Below are positions 44,006-54,809 of a stretch of DNA of 64,000 bases, piece by piece (positions within the stretch are counted from its first letter, which is position 1; each line of letters starts with the position of its first letter). The translations under genes were made by a program, and so were the position numbers. This DNA comes from Pseudomonas fluorescens (lineage in GTDB: Bacteria > Pseudomonadota > Gammaproteobacteria > Pseudomonadales > Pseudomonadaceae). Below the pieces are notes generated by a model, which saw only the letters and a program-made list of their open reading frames with translations, searched no databases and was not told the origin of the DNA. The stretch is taken from the NCBI RefSeq assembly GCF_902497625.1, contig NZ_CABVGX010000006.1, positions 1 to 64,000 on the forward strand. Reading direction: 5' to 3'.

Positions 44006-44623
44006 ATGTTCATCCGCGCATACCTCCGAGCATCCACCGAAGAACAAGACGCCAGCCGCGCCCAAGCCTCGCTTGAACAGTTCGCCAGCGACCATAACAA
44101 GGTCATCGCGAGCGTGTATCTGGAGAATGCCAGCGGCGCCTCCGCAGACCGGCCGGAGTTGCTGCGTCTGCTCAAAGATGCGCGCAAGGGTGATGTGCTG
44201 CTGGTGGAATCGATAGACCGGCTCTCCCGCTTGCCGGTGGAGGACTGGCAGAAGCTCAAGGCCACGATTGATTCCAAGGGGCTGCGCATCGTCGCGCTCG
44301 ATCTGCCGACCAGTCACCAGGGAATGCAGGACACGAAGGGCGACGAGTTCACCGGTCGAATGTTGAGCGCTATCAACTCGATGCTGGTGGAAATGATGGC
44401 CGCCATCGCGCGCAAGGATTACGAGCAACGCCGCGAGCGTCAGGCCCAGGGTATCGAGAAGGCGAAAGCTGCCGGTAAGTATCAGGGCCGGCCGGTCGAT
44501 GAAGATCTGCACAAGCGCGTTACGGAGCTGCTCGGCGCCGGCCTTGGCATCCGCGCAACAGCCAGGCACGCCAACTGCTCAACCACCACAGTCCTCAGGA
44601 TCAGGGACTTGGCCAGCGTCTGA
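44006..44623 (+). CDS. Serine recombinase (resolvase/invertase family)
   Basis: A 205-residue enzyme. The nucleophile Ser10 is in RAYLRASTEEQDASRA. LENASGASADRPELLRLL, the Arg-rich ESIDRLSR and the helix E region follow, and the end KRVTELLGAGLGIRATARHANCSTTTVLRI is the HTH. Family enzymes invert or resolve DNA at short sites. Its target may be within the island; no inverted site pair was found by eye. Confidence 0.9.
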   Translation: MFIRAYLRASTEEQDASRAQASLEQFASDHNKVIASVYLENASGASADRPELLRLLKDARKGDVLLVESIDRLSRLPVEDWQKLKATIDSKGLRIVALDLPTSHQGMQDTKGDEFTGRMLSAINSMLVEMMAAIARKDYEQRRERQAQGIEKAKAAGKYQGRPVDEDLHKRVTELLGAGLGIRATARHANCSTTTVLRIRDLASV

Positions 44624-44667
44624 AAGCACCAATAAAAAGGCTTTGTGGCCAAGGTCATACCTGCGCC

Positions 44668-44808
44668 ATGACCACACTGTCTGCATTGCAGTTTCTCGGA
44701 AACATGCACGGCGAAGGCCGCCTGGTCGGTGGCAGAGGCATCAAGTTATCGGGGGGGGGGCGGCATCCGGCATATGAAGCGCTGTTCCAGCTAGGTTGTT
44801 GTCGGTGA
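44668..44808 (+). other. Short frame crossing a run of ten G
   Basis: An ATG at 44668 starts a frame that runs through a tract of ten G (44751-44760) and ends at 44808, 46 codons in the length as given. Adding or losing one G changes the ending. No ribosome site is clear. It may be the decayed 5' end of a lost gene or a slippage-prone tract. Confidence 0.3.
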
Positions 44809-44849
44809 GTTCGACGTCGACCAGTTGTTCGATACTCTCTACGCTTGGC

Positions 44850-45551
44850 TCAAAGACCCTCAACCTCGATTCCATGCTCAGCCAGCCAGTCCTTGCGTTG
44901 AGCGTAGTCGGGCATGGCGCGCTCTAGGCGCAACCAGAACTCTGGGGTGTGGTGCGGCTCGTGCAAGTGCACCATCTCATGCACCACCACATATTCAGCG
45001 ATGTGCTTGGGCAGCAGGACGGTCTTCCAGTGGAAGTACAGCAGCGCGCCCTTGCCACAAGAGCCCCAGCGGTAACCCAGGTCCTGCACGCGCACACCGC
45101 CGGGCAAAACTTCCATGCGCGCCTGATAGTCCTTCACGCGCACGGCCAGCCAGCTGCGGGCATGCTCGCTGTACCAACGAACGAAATGCTCACGCGCGCG
45201 TCCCAGCTCGCAGCGCAGCAGGCGAAAGCGCCCGGCCGACAACTTCAGCGGCACATCCTGCTCATCCACAAGTTTCAAACGATAGCTGCGCCCAAGGTAG
45301 AGAAAGCCTTCGCCATCTACATACTCCTTGGTAGGGATGGCACGCTGCAGGCGCTCTTTCTCGGCAAGCCGCGAGTAAATCCAGAAGCTCTTCTCCTGCA
45401 CGAACTGCCGCAGCACCTGCTCCTCCACCCCGGGCGGGGCCGATAAGATCAGCTCGCCATCGCGCTCGACGGTGATCTGCAGCGTCTTGCGCCGCGCACT
45501 GCAGCGCAGTACCAGGTGCAGATCATCCACCGTCAATATCGTCACGCTCAC
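44850..45551 (-). CDS. YgjP-type (DUF45) metallopeptidase of the restriction operon
   Basis: A 233-residue zinc metalloprotease-like protein with HExxH in YVVVHEMVHLHEPHHTPEFW and the third ligand region downstream; GYRWGSCGKGALLYFHWKTVLLP is a typical DUF45 block. Its start overlaps the hsdR stop by 4 bp, so it is the last gene of the operon. Similar genes often accompany type I restriction operons; the role there is unclear. Confidence 0.88.
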   Translation of the reverse strand: MSVTILTVDDLHLVLRCSARRKTLQITVERDGELILSAPPGVEEQVLRQFVQEKSFWIYSRLAEKERLQRAIPTKEYVDGEGFLYLGRSYRLKLVDEQDVPLKLSAGRFRLLRCELGRAREHFVRWYSEHARSWLAVRVKDYQARMEVLPGGVRVQDLGYRWGSCGKGALLYFHWKTVLLPKHIAEYVVVHEMVHLHEPHHTPEFWLRLERAMPDYAQRKDWLAEHGIEVEGL

Positions 45552-48500
45552 AGCCGCATCAGCCTGTCATGGCTGGCCTGCGCCTGTTTCATCAGGCGGT
45601 CGGCCAAGACTTCGGCCGTATCCATGTCGACCAGTGGCGGTCGCAGGCGCATCAGGCGTTCGAACAGCTGGCCAGACAGCTCCTCCTGGGCGGCGCGCTT
45701 GCGTGGGCTCCAGATATCGCGATGGCTCAGCAACTCATCCACCAGCATATCGACCAACTCCACCGTCACATCCTTCAGACGCAGCAGTTCGTTGGGCTGC
45801 GGGATTGCATCGGTGCATACCACGTCCAGCAGGGTGCGCAGGAAGGGTGTGTAGTGTTCGGGCAAGTCCATGGACGTACTGTCGTCACTAACCTGCCCAG
45901 TGCGTAGCTCGTCGATGATCTTCTGCATCTGGATGACTAACTGCTCCCATTGCTCGCCAAGGGACTTGAGCAATTCGCTCAGGCGCTCCGACAGCTTTCG
46001 GAACAGCACCGGGTCCTCGTCGGCGTGCTTGCGGATATGCGAGCGAATGGCATGCTCCATCTCCGATGCCTTGGCCCGGTCGTTGACGCTACGCGACAAC
46101 TGCTTCTCGAAGTCTGCATCGGTAAGTTGGATGGGCGGAATCTTCGGGTCGATGCCCAGCGAGATGACGTGATCATCAATCAGCTTGCGAACCTTGGCCC
46201 CGACATCCTTGCCCAACTGCGGCAGATCCTTGTAACGCCCGCGCGCGCGCGCGTGGATATAGGCCAGACGCTTGGCATCCTTGACGAAGGGCAGTCCCTC
46301 AGGGCGCGGCAACACTGTATCAAGCGAGGCCAGAAAAGCCTTCAGCTTGACCGCGAACTCGGCGCGTACTTTCTCCTGCTCCAGGGCCGCAAGGCAGGCC
46401 TCGGTGTCCTCCAGCGACTCGATACCCTGACGCCGCAACACATCCGCCACCCGCAGGTGACGATCGCGTAGCACCGGCACTTCGTCCTTGATGCTGCTCA
46501 GCGCGCCCTCGATATCTTCATCGGCATAGGCCGCCAGGGCCTCCTGCAAATGGTTGGCCACTCCGTAATAATCGACCACTATTCCGCAGCGCTTGCCGAA
46601 GCCAGTACGGTTTACCCGGGCGATAGCCTGCAGCAGTTCCGCCTCCTTGATCGGCCTATCGAGGTACATCACGCCTTCGATGGGCGCATCGAAACCGGTC
46701 AGCAGCATGGATTTGACGATCAGAAAAGCCAGCGGGTCAGCTTTGCCCGGCTGCTCATGGTGCAGAGCCTTTTTGAAGCGCTTGATCAGTAGCTCTTGTT
46801 TGGCCCCGTCCGTCCAACCCTTCCACTCCGCCGGATCGTTGTTGCTACCGGAAATTATCGGCGCGAATTCCAAGCTGCGTAGCATGTCGCGATAGCGCCA
46901 TGCCTGAATGCGCGCCTGCACCTTTGGCGGTCGCTGGCACAGCGCTTCGTCGTCGAGGCCCTTGTCGGTTGCCGGCAAAGCTTCGGCCTCGGCAAGCAAC
47001 TCGTCGCGGGCGCTCTGCAAGGCATTGAAATATCGAATCGCCGCAATCCGGCTGTAGGCCACCACCTGGGCTTTGTAGCCGTTGGGCAGGATGTTGGTGA
47101 CGTAATGACGGAGGATATCGCGGGCCTTATCGGCGATCAGCGCCGGAGCGTCGAAGATATGCCCCTTGGTTGCGTATTTTTTCTTGATCAGCTCCAGCTC
47201 TTCCTGGCTGTAGTCGCGGAACAGGTCCTCGAACAGCTCGTCCAGGCTGGCACCGTCTTTCACTGCGCCTTGTGCCGTGCGTCCTTCGTAGAGCACCGGT
47301 ACCGTTGCGCCGTCAGCCTCGGCTTCCTTGATGGTGTATTTGTCGATAAAGGCACCGAAAATCTCGTGGGTGCGCTTCTTGTCACCCATGATGATCGGCG
47401 TGCCAGTGAAGCCGATTCGTGCGCAGTTGGGTAGGCCGGCCAGCAGGTTGGCGTGCAGGTCACCGGCCTGGGTACGGTGCGCCTCATCCACCAGCACCAG
47501 AATATTCTCATCGCCGTTGAGCACCTCGAAGGGCTTACTCGCCTGGTAGGGCGCGGATTTTTTCGCCGCGTTGGCCATTGCCGATGCAGTTTGTGCCGCA
47601 TCCTGCTCAACCGTGGCCTCTACCTCCTGCTCCAGGTTGCGGTACTTCTGGATGGTGGCGAATACCAGCCCCGGCCCCTGGCGACGGGCCAGAGCTTTTA
47701 CGCCCTCGATATTGGATGCCACCTCCGGCAGCTCGCCGCTCAGGGTGGCCGTGGCAGCCAACTGGTGCTGAAGATCCTTGCGGTCGGTGACCACTATCAC
47801 CTTGAAGCGGCGCAGCTGCGCATCGGTGCGCATCTTGCGTACCAGGAACACCATGGTTAGGCTTTTCCCAGAACCCTGGGTGTGCCAGACAATGCCGCCA
47901 CGCTGGTCTGACTCGCCGTGTTCGCGGCGGGTTGACCCGGTCTTCAGTCGGGTGATCGCGCGGTTCACCGCACGGTATTGCTGGTATCGGCAAACGGTCT
48001 TGATGGTCTGCCCGCCCACCTGCATAAACAGCATGAAATGACGAATCAGGTCGAGCAACTGCGCCGGAGCCAGCAGGCCGGCCACTAGGCGCTCCTGTTC
48101 GGACAGCTTGGGCTTGCCTAGGGCCTCGGCAACGGCCTGCTCGCTTCCGCTGCCATCCGGGCCGACCACCGTTTTCCACTGGGCAAAATGGGCGAAGCCG
48201 GCGCCAATGCAGCCGACCCGCGCCTCGTCGAAGCTGCTGGCGATCAGCAGCTGTACGCTGGCGAACAGCGCCTCGTTGCCCTCGTTTTCCTCGACCTCGA
48301 AGGCCACCTTGCGTTGGTTGCTGTAGCGGCGCAGCTGGTCTACCGCCTCGACCAGCGGTTCGGGGATGGAGGGGCTCTTGCACTCCACCACCACCAGCGG
48401 GATGCCATTAACCAGCAGCACCAAATCCGGGATGATGAATTTCTTGCCGCTGTCGTAACCGGGCGGGCAATCTACACGGAATTGATTGATAACGCTGAAG

Positions 48501-48880
48501 TGGTTATTGCCGGGCGTGCCCCAGTCAATGAACTGAATGGTTTGCCCGCGACCACCCTCCCAGCCAGGCAGGCCATCTACGGTGACGCCTTTTAGCAACA
48601 GCTCGGTGGCCTTTTGGTTGGCCTCCATAAGCTTGCCGGCACCCAAGCGGGTGATGGCCGCCAGCGCTTCTGCGATACGCTGATCATCCAGCCAGGGCTG
48701 ACCATCGCGCAGGTTGATGGCCCGCAACCGTTCGCGCAGCATAGCGTCCTGAATGACCTCGGCGAAGCTGCTTCGCCCGGATACGGAGGGGGTGTCGAGG
48801 CTCCCCTCGACATGGCGCCAGCCCTGCCCTTGCAGCTGCGCAACAAAGGGTTTCTCGACGTCTTCCAGTTCCCAGCCCAC
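45548..48880 (-). CDS. hsdR: Type I restriction enzyme R subunit
   Basis: A 1110-residue motor and nuclease subunit. The nuclease core near residues 150-175 reads PDLVLLVNGIPLVVVECKSPS. Helicase motifs include Walker A HTQGSGKS near residue 335, DEAHRTQAG, GFTGTPI, and QAIARVNRTGFGKRCGIVVDYYG. The length fits HsdR. With HsdM and HsdS it cleaves DNA lacking the strain's methylation. It sits after an AlbA/Schlafen-type gene in the operon, with a short repeat in the gap. Confidence 0.95.
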   Translation of the reverse strand: MGWELEDVEKPFVAQLQGQGWRHVEGSLDTPSVSGRSSFAEVIQDAMLRERLRAINLRDGQPWLDDQRIAEALAAITRLGAGKLMEANQKATELLLKGVTVDGLPGWEGGRGQTIQFIDWGTPGNNHFSVINQFRVDCPPGYDSGKKFIIPDLVLLVNGIPLVVVECKSPSIPEPLVEAVDQLRRYSNQRKVAFEVEENEGNEALFASVQLLIASSFDEARVGCIGAGFAHFAQWKTVVGPDGSGSEQAVAEALGKPKLSEQERLVAGLLAPAQLLDLIRHFMLFMQVGGQTIKTVCRYQQYRAVNRAITRLKTGSTRREHGESDQRGGIVWHTQGSGKSLTMVFLVRKMRTDAQLRRFKVIVVTDRKDLQHQLAATATLSGELPEVASNIEGVKALARRQGPGLVFATIQKYRNLEQEVEATVEQDAAQTASAMANAAKKSAPYQASKPFEVLNGDENILVLVDEAHRTQAGDLHANLLAGLPNCARIGFTGTPIIMGDKKRTHEIFGAFIDKYTIKEAEADGATVPVLYEGRTAQGAVKDGASLDELFEDLFRDYSQEELELIKKKYATKGHIFDAPALIADKARDILRHYVTNILPNGYKAQVVAYSRIAAIRYFNALQSARDELLAEAEALPATDKGLDDEALCQRPPKVQARIQAWRYRDMLRSLEFAPIISGSNNDPAEWKGWTDGAKQELLIKRFKKALHHEQPGKADPLAFLIVKSMLLTGFDAPIEGVMYLDRPIKEAELLQAIARVNRTGFGKRCGIVVDYYGVANHLQEALAAYADEDIEGALSSIKDEVPVLRDRHLRVADVLRRQGIESLEDTEACLAALEQEKVRAEFAVKLKAFLASLDTVLPRPEGLPFVKDAKRLAYIHARARGRYKDLPQLGKDVGAKVRKLIDDHVISLGIDPKIPPIQLTDADFEKQLSRSVNDRAKASEMEHAIRSHIRKHADEDPVLFRKLSERLSELLKSLGEQWEQLVIQMQKIIDELRTGQVSDDSTSMDLPEHYTPFLRTLLDVVCTDAIPQPNELLRLKDVTVELVDMLVDELLSHRDIWSPRKRAAQEELSGQLFERLMRLRPPLVDMDTAEVLADRLMKQAQASHDRLMRL

Positions 48881-48927
48881 AGGCCTACTCCCTTTATCTC
48901 TATTGGATGAGCTGCATCCGATTCAAT

Positions 48928-48964
48928 CCATAACGGCCCATAACGACCCATAACGACCCATAAG
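48928..48964. repeat. 10-bp tandem repeats ahead of hsdR
   Basis: CCATAACGGC, CCATAACGAC, CCATAACGAC and a partial fourth unit, in the 84-bp gap between hsdR and the preceding gene. A regulatory or slippage-prone site is possible. Confidence 0.7.
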
Positions 48965-50626
48965 TTATCCCTGCGGGCCCCTCGTGTAGTAGCTGCCTCG
49001 CCGCTCTCCATGCTGGATGAGACGCTGTTCATCACGAAGGCGGCCAAGCAGCTTCTTGGCTTGCCCTTCGGCTAAGCGGCAAAGCTCCATCACTTCGGCC
49101 CGTTTGATCTGCCCATGCTGACGCACATAACTCAGCACCATCTGCTCGTGTTGAATTGGTGTGAAACCGGCTTGCCGGGTATAGGCGGCCTTGTCACCCG
49201 AGGCCTGATACAGTCTGGCCGACAAGGTGTAACTGCGCGCTCGCGTAGCGCCGTGGGCTTCCACCAATCCCGCTTCGGTCAGGGCTTCCAGGGTTCGCTT
49301 GGCGCTCGCGGGGTCGCGCTGAATGTGCTCCGCAAGCTCGTCCGCTGTAACACGTTTGGCCGAGCGCAGCGCAGCCAGGGCAATCAGGCTGTCGATGGGT
49401 AGCTCAGCGTTGGTGCGCCGCTCCTCCTCCACGACTAGACGGCGGAAGTCGAGGTCGGCCTCGGAGGTGGGCAGGCGCAGCACCACGCTCTGGGCCGTGG
49501 TATAGCCATAGTCCGGCGCCGGGCGGCCGAACTTGAGCATGCCGCGAAAGATCTTGTCCACGCCGCGACCGGAGCGCTCGACCACGCCGATGCGTTTCAT
49601 GGCGTCGGCCAGGGCTGGGTTGCGCGGGCGCGGCTCGGTAACCAACAGGTTGGCCAGGGTGACGCCATCGACCAGACCGCCGGGGTTGCTGACCACCAGG
49701 GCCTCGTCTTCCAGGCGTACATGCACGGCACCTCGGCCATGATAGTCGCGGTGGACCAAGGCGTTGGCCACGGCCTCACGGAAAGCCCCCATGTCGACCT
49801 TGGGCACCGGCACGCGGAACAGCCCGACCTGCATCTCTTCCTCGGGGTTGTAGGGTCGGAAGTTGGTTTCCAGCCAGTCCAGCCCCTTGAGCAGCGGGAA
49901 GCGGCGAAATTCGTTGAAGCGAACAGCCTGCTGGGCCAGCACCTGGAACGCGAACTCGTGGGTTGGCACTAACTGGCGCAGCGAGGTTTCCCGGCCCACC
50001 AACAGCAGACCGGTAAGCGTGGGCACGCGGGAGCCATCCGGTTGGCGCGCGGTGAGCAGCAGTGCGCCGTCGAGAGCCTCATCGTCCAACTCCTGCAGCA
50101 CCCGGTCGCCACCGTACAGCTGCACTGCCTGGCGCAGGCGTTCGCGCTCCAGTGGGTCGAGGTCGGCCAGGGTGGCGCCGGCCACTGGCTGGGCCGATAC
50201 GTCAATCAGGCCGAAGCTGGAGGCACGGCTGCTGCGCTCATGGGGCAGCATGGGTGCACACTCAGGTGTGCCATCGTGCTTGAGGCGGCGGCGCAGATAG
50301 ACGCCGCCGGCGGTGGACACCTCACTCTGGACCTTGGGTACGAGGATACGCGCCACGGTCACGCCATCCACCTCGACTGCCTCAGCCTGTACCGCCAACG
50401 AGGGCGAGGTACGCGCCGCCACCATGCCGGCCAGACCGTCCAACAGGCGATGCTCGGCATGCAGGCCGGTAGGCGTGCCGGCGTCCTCCACACCCAGCCA
50501 TAGCTCGCCGCCTTCGGCATTGGCCAGGCAGATCAGGGACTCAATCAGTTCGCGGTCGGAGAGCTTCTTCAGGTCACTCTTGAACTCGACGGTGAGGGTT
50601 TCGCGGGGCGGCAGGCTATTTCTCAT
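48965..50626 (-). CDS. AlbA_2/Schlafen-type ATP-binding protein in the hsd operon
   Basis: A 553-residue protein. The N-terminal AlbA_2 domain (ETLTVEFKSDLKKLSDRELIESLICLANAEGGELWLGVED) is followed by the HATPase-like block FREAVANALVHRDYHGRGAVHVRLEDEALVVSNPGGL and C-terminal winged helices. It overlaps hsdS by 4 bp. Such genes are frequent in type I operons (restriction-locus ORFs) and may regulate or add a second defence layer. Confidence 0.9.
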   Translation of the reverse strand: MRNSLPPRETLTVEFKSDLKKLSDRELIESLICLANAEGGELWLGVEDAGTPTGLHAEHRLLDGLAGMVAARTSPSLAVQAEAVEVDGVTVARILVPKVQSEVSTAGGVYLRRRLKHDGTPECAPMLPHERSSRASSFGLIDVSAQPVAGATLADLDPLERERLRQAVQLYGGDRVLQELDDEALDGALLLTARQPDGSRVPTLTGLLLVGRETSLRQLVPTHEFAFQVLAQQAVRFNEFRRFPLLKGLDWLETNFRPYNPEEEMQVGLFRVPVPKVDMGAFREAVANALVHRDYHGRGAVHVRLEDEALVVSNPGGLVDGVTLANLLVTEPRPRNPALADAMKRIGVVERSGRGVDKIFRGMLKFGRPAPDYGYTTAQSVVLRLPTSEADLDFRRLVVEEERRTNAELPIDSLIALAALRSAKRVTADELAEHIQRDPASAKRTLEALTEAGLVEAHGATRARSYTLSARLYQASGDKAAYTRQAGFTPIQHEQMVLSYVRQHGQIKRAEVMELCRLAEGQAKKLLGRLRDEQRLIQHGERRGSYYTRGPQG

Positions 50627-51897
50627 GGGGTAGCGGCTCCTTGCAGCAGCGGGGTAACGCGGATGCGGCCGGTGAGGATGTCGTCCATCAGGCCAATCTT
50701 CTGCTGGCTTAGTTTTTCCAGCTCAGCAGCGTGCGCCGCTAGATCCTGCTCGGTCTTCATCAAGATAGCGGCAACTCGGTCCTGCTCTCGGCGCGGGGGT
50801 ACCACGACCTCATAGCTCTTGAAGAATGGAAGCCCGATTGTCTTGATCGTACTTCCCATCGCTATCGCTTCGAACTTGGGCTTTTCTCGTTGCAGGTAGA
50901 AGTATAGGAAAAGGTTGTTCAGCTTTTCTCGGCAACACCATCCTATAAAGTGCTGGCTCACCGCCATGTCGCATCCGAGGATGGCACTTTTCCCGACTCC
51001 CGCATCACGGGACAGAATGACAGTGCCTTCGGGGTGAACAACTGCTGATGAGTTGGCTATGCCAAGCTCGCTGATTTCCTTGTCCGTCTCGTAGATATAA
51101 ATTTTGTCGAGACGATGCGAGTCGGCCAGAGAAACCCACTTGATGCCGCCATTCCAGTAGGACGGGACGCTCTTGCTCGGAGTATGGCCGCTGCCGCGAG
51201 CCGCAACAGCATCAAGCCGTTGCACCTCCCACTCTTGAGGAATCCACCCCAGCGGCGACTCTTTGTAGAGCTGCGGTGCTTCGCTCTGCGCCGGGCGCAG
51301 CTCGCCGTTGGTGTCGATGCCTCGGGTCAGCAGGTCGTACAACAGGCCCTGCTTGACGGCCTTAAGCTTGTCGATTAGTGCCCCGGTTTCACGGATGGTT
51401 GTGTCGAGGGTGTCGAGGATTTGGGTGATGGCAACCTGCTCATCCGAGGAAAAGTCTCTAACTAGGAACTCATCAAAAAACTGGCGCTGTACACGCTGTT
51501 GGCCGGCGGAGCCAACCATTTGCCGTTCTGCCGCCTGCCTAAAGCGGCGACTCTGCGTAATGTGAAAGACAAAGCGGGGATGAATGCCTGGCTTGGCTCG
51601 GAGGACATGAAACTCTGTACTCCCAAAGCCAATACCGTTGCACAGTCCTATAGCATGGGCGCCCTTGCCGTTCTCGAGGCAAGGTGTAATTTTGGCGACC
51701 AGCACATCGCCATCCTTGAAAAAGGTAAATCCAGTGGCTACCGAACGCAGTGAGCGCCTTTGTTGCGTGATCCAATCACCTGACTCCGATACGTCGCTCA
51801 TCGGGATGAACGACACGTCTTCACTGCCAGTTATTCCTTGTGGAATGCAAACGCTGGGGTTGATCTCGGCAATTGCCGAAAGTGCGGTCTCAGACAT
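50623..51897 (-). CDS. hsdS: Type I restriction enzyme specificity subunit
   Basis: A 424-residue protein with two target-recognition domains separated by coiled-coil spacers: [35 protein letters not shown] in the middle and [23 protein letters not shown] at the end. It determines the bipartite target sequence. It overlaps hsdM by 8 bp. The recognition site cannot be read from sequence. Confidence 0.94.
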   Translation of the reverse strand: MSETALSAIAEINPSVCIPQGITGSEDVSFIPMSDVSESGDWITQQRRSLRSVATGFTFFKDGDVLVAKITPCLENGKGAHAIGLCNGIGFGSTEFHVLRAKPGIHPRFVFHITQSRRFRQAAERQMVGSAGQQRVQRQFFDEFLVRDFSSDEQVAITQILDTLDTTIRETGALIDKLKAVKQGLLYDLLTRGIDTNGELRPAQSEAPQLYKESPLGWIPQEWEVQRLDAVAARGSGHTPSKSVPSYWNGGIKWVSLADSHRLDKIYIYETDKEISELGIANSSAVVHPEGTVILSRDAGVGKSAILGCDMAVSQHFIGWCCREKLNNLFLYFYLQREKPKFEAIAMGSTIKTIGLPFFKSYEVVVPPRREQDRVAAILMKTEQDLAAHAAELEKLSQQKIGLMDDILTGRIRVTPLLQGAATP

Positions 51898-54385
51898 ACC
51901 CCAACCCCTTTAGAAAACCCTGCAACGCCTGCGCTGCCGCATCGCGCTTGCCCTCGATTTCCGCCAGCGTAACCCGGTATTTGTCCCACCAGTTTTCGAA
52001 GGCGGCGACCACGCCCTTGCGCTGGGCGGCGATATAGCGCAGAAGGATGGCCTGCATATCGTGATGGAGGATGGTCAGCAGTAGTTCGGCGGCCTGTGCC
52101 TCGCTGAGTACATCCACGGCCTGGTTAAGCTGGGCGGCCAAGCTTTCCTGGCGGGCCTTGAGCTGCTTTTTCACCTTGGTCAGCTCGGCCTTCCAGGCCT
52201 TGAGCTGGGCCTCGCCAACGGTATTGTCCTCGTCGCCTTCGGCCTCCGCTTCGCCGGCTTCTTCACCATCCCCGCCCTTGCTCGGCGTTGCGACCTTGAG
52301 CTGGCTGTCCAGCTCGGCCTTCTTCGCCTCCAACTCGGCAAGGTCGCTGACGAACGCGTCAAGTAGGAAGCGCACCAGCTTGTGCTCCAACGGGTTGTCC
52401 TTGCTGGCCTTGTCGTCCAGAGCGGTGACGATGCTGGTGCGCCAGGCATCAATCACACCTTTGCAATCACGGGACATCAGGGTGAGGAAGTCGTATTTGC
52501 TCTGGTACCAGAAACCGGCGACGATGCCACGCACCTGGAAGGGGGCCAGCAGGCCTACGGGTTCCAGCGCCTGGCTAAAGCTCGCCAGCAGCTCGCTGCG
52601 CAATCGCACCAGGGCGCCGCTATTACCCTGCTGGCCGGCCAGGGCAGTGATGCTAGAGCCATGCGCCTGCCACCAGCCATCGAAGGCCCCGTTCAGGGTG
52701 GCTTCCTTGGCCTGCAGGCCGGAATTGCCCTCGATGGCTGGCTTGACTACCTGGCGGCTGGCCAGCTCGGGGCGAAAGTCGTAGTAGCGCGCGTCGCGCT
52801 CGATGAACAGATCCAGCGGGTTTAGCCCTTGGGCGGCAAACAGCTCGGCCTTGGCCGTTACCTCGGCCTTGGACACTCCGCCCAGCAGGTGGGCACGCAC
52901 GTCATGCGGCTCTGGTGCCGGGGCATTGTCCACATAGCGGCGGATATTCAGGTTGTAGTCGTTGGCGCGCAGGGTGGCGATATCCAACACCACGGCCAAG
53001 CCGTCGATCTGGCGGAAGTCGTCGAAGGCGGTGGTGATCTTCTCGATATGCTCGGGCAGCAGGAAGTTCTGCGCACGGCCCTCGAAGTATTCTCGGTCGG
53101 CGTTGATGAACAGCACCTGGCCCTGGCGCTCGGCCGGTTTGCCACTGACCCGGTTGGCACCCTCCTGCTTCTGCTGGCGCAACACCAAGATGCAGGCGGG
53201 GATGCCGGTGCCGTAGAACAGGTTGGCCGGCAGGCCGATCACCGCTTCGAGCAGGTCGTGTTCGATGATGCCGGCGCGGATGGCCTTCTCCTCACCGCCA
53301 CGGAACAGCACGCCATGGGGTAGTACGGTGGCGATCATGCCCTCGTCCTTGGTCACCGCCAGCATGTGCTGGAGGAACATCAAGTCGGCCTTCTTCGCCC
53401 CCAGCGGCACTTCGCCGAAGCGGAAGCGCTCCTCGCGAAAGCTCGGGTTCCAGGCCAAGCTGCCATCGGGGTTCTTTTCGGTGTGCCCCCAGTTGATGGA
53501 GAACGGCGGGTTGGTGAGGATTCGATCGAAACGGCGCAGCTCGCCGCCCTCAATATGCCGGGGGGCAGCCAGGGTGTCTTCGTTCTCCAGCCAAGCGCTG
53601 CTGATGCCGTGCAGCAGCATGTTCATCTGCGCAATGGACCAGACGGTGCCGTTGAACTCCTGGCCGAACAGGTTGGCCTTGCGCGCGTCCTCGCCGTGCT
53701 CCTCGATGTACTCCTTGGCGGCGATCAGCATGCCGCCCGAGCCACAGCAGGGGTCATAGATGTCGTGGTCCAGGGTCGGCTTGAGCAGTTGAACCATCAG
53801 CCGCACCACCGAGCGTGGTGTGTAGAACTCGCCGCCCTTCTTGCCAGCGGAGTCGGCGAACTCGGCAATCAGGTACTCGTAGGCGGCGCCGAGCAGGTCG
53901 GGGAACTCGAAGTCGCTATTGCTCAGGCGCACTTCGCCGAAGTGGGTGATCAGCTGGCGCAACTTTTGATCGGGGATCTTGCTCTGGCCGACCTTGCGGG
54001 TGAAGTCGATGTGCTCCAGTACCCCTTCCAGGGAGGAGTTGCTCTCCTCGATACCGGCCAGGGCCTTGTTCAGCAGGTCGCCGACGTTGATGTGGGCTTC
54101 GTTGACCAAGTGCTTGAAGCGCGACTGGTTGGGCACCCAGAAACTGCCATCACGCCTGTACCAGCGCGGGTTCTCGGCCGCGACGTAGGCGTCAGCTTGG
54201 CTCTTGCCCGCCTGCAGCTCCTGCGCAATGACTTGTTCGTAGCGCTCCTCGAACACGTCTGAGCAGCGCTTTAGGAACAGCATGCCGAAGATGTATTCCT
54301 TGAACTCGGAGGCATCCATCTTGCCGCGCAGAATGTCGGCGGCCTTGAACAGGTGACGTTCCAGTTGCTGAAGCGTGAGGGGCAT
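51890..54385 (-). CDS. hsdM: Type I DNA methyltransferase subunit with extended C-terminus
   Basis: An 831-residue m6A methyltransferase. The N-terminal HsdM domain and the SAM site ([13 protein letters not shown]) precede catalytic NPPFSINWG near residue 295. Beyond residue 640 a coiled-coil extension with an acidic stretch ([21 protein letters not shown]) makes it longer than the classical 500-residue form. First gene of the operon hsdM-hsdS-AlbA-hsdR-YgjP. The 306 bp between its start and the tRNA hold no gene. Confidence 0.94.
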   Translation of the reverse strand: MPLTLQQLERHLFKAADILRGKMDASEFKEYIFGMLFLKRCSDVFEERYEQVIAQELQAGKSQADAYVAAENPRWYRRDGSFWVPNQSRFKHLVNEAHINVGDLLNKALAGIEESNSSLEGVLEHIDFTRKVGQSKIPDQKLRQLITHFGEVRLSNSDFEFPDLLGAAYEYLIAEFADSAGKKGGEFYTPRSVVRLMVQLLKPTLDHDIYDPCCGSGGMLIAAKEYIEEHGEDARKANLFGQEFNGTVWSIAQMNMLLHGISSAWLENEDTLAAPRHIEGGELRRFDRILTNPPFSINWGHTEKNPDGSLAWNPSFREERFRFGEVPLGAKKADLMFLQHMLAVTKDEGMIATVLPHGVLFRGGEEKAIRAGIIEHDLLEAVIGLPANLFYGTGIPACILVLRQQKQEGANRVSGKPAERQGQVLFINADREYFEGRAQNFLLPEHIEKITTAFDDFRQIDGLAVVLDIATLRANDYNLNIRRYVDNAPAPEPHDVRAHLLGGVSKAEVTAKAELFAAQGLNPLDLFIERDARYYDFRPELASRQVVKPAIEGNSGLQAKEATLNGAFDGWWQAHGSSITALAGQQGNSGALVRLRSELLASFSQALEPVGLLAPFQVRGIVAGFWYQSKYDFLTLMSRDCKGVIDAWRTSIVTALDDKASKDNPLEHKLVRFLLDAFVSDLAELEAKKAELDSQLKVATPSKGGDGEEAGEAEAEGDEDNTVGEAQLKAWKAELTKVKKQLKARQESLAAQLNQAVDVLSEAQAAELLLTILHHDMQAILLRYIAAQRKGVVAAFENWWDKYRVTLAEIEGKRDAAAQALQGFLKGLGYV

Positions 54386-54599
54386 TGCGGTGATCCTTAT
54401 CGTCGCCGTGCTGGCGATGCGGTCCCTGGAGATGGGTGGGTGCCCGGGATTCTAACGCAAGGTGCAGTAGGGGCGGTGGGGGACTATTAGAGGTTGGGGC
54501 GAGTTGTTGGCTTTTTTGGGAGGAACTGGTGGCGTGATTACAGCGCTCGCTGTGCGCGAATTTCGCCGGAACAGAGGCGCATTCAGTTTAATCAAGCGG

Positions 54600-54625
54600 G
54601 AAGCTGTGACCAAAGCTGTGACCAA
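54600..54625. repeat. 26-bp direct repeat, copy 2, near the tRNA
   Basis: Identical to 27324-27349. The following bases (ATGGCG) also resemble the second start of the island 2 integrase, so this looks like the leftover 5' end of another integrase gene. Confidence 0.8.
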
Positions 54626-54644
54626 ATGGCGTTGAATTGCTCTG

Positions 54645-54767
<123 letters not shown>

Positions 54768-54781
54768 GTGTTAGGGCGACG

Positions 54782-54809
54782 ATTATAGCGATTGGAATGG
54801 TTCTGTAAA
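54782..54809 (-). promoter_or_regulatory. Promoter of the tRNA-Thr gene
   Basis: On the minus strand TTTACA and TATAAT are 16 bp apart, and the -10 box ends about 14 bp before the tRNA. Confidence 0.75.

Noticed and set aside
48928..48964. CRISPR-like short repeats
   Set aside because: Units are contiguous 10-mers without spacers; no cas genes occur in the window.
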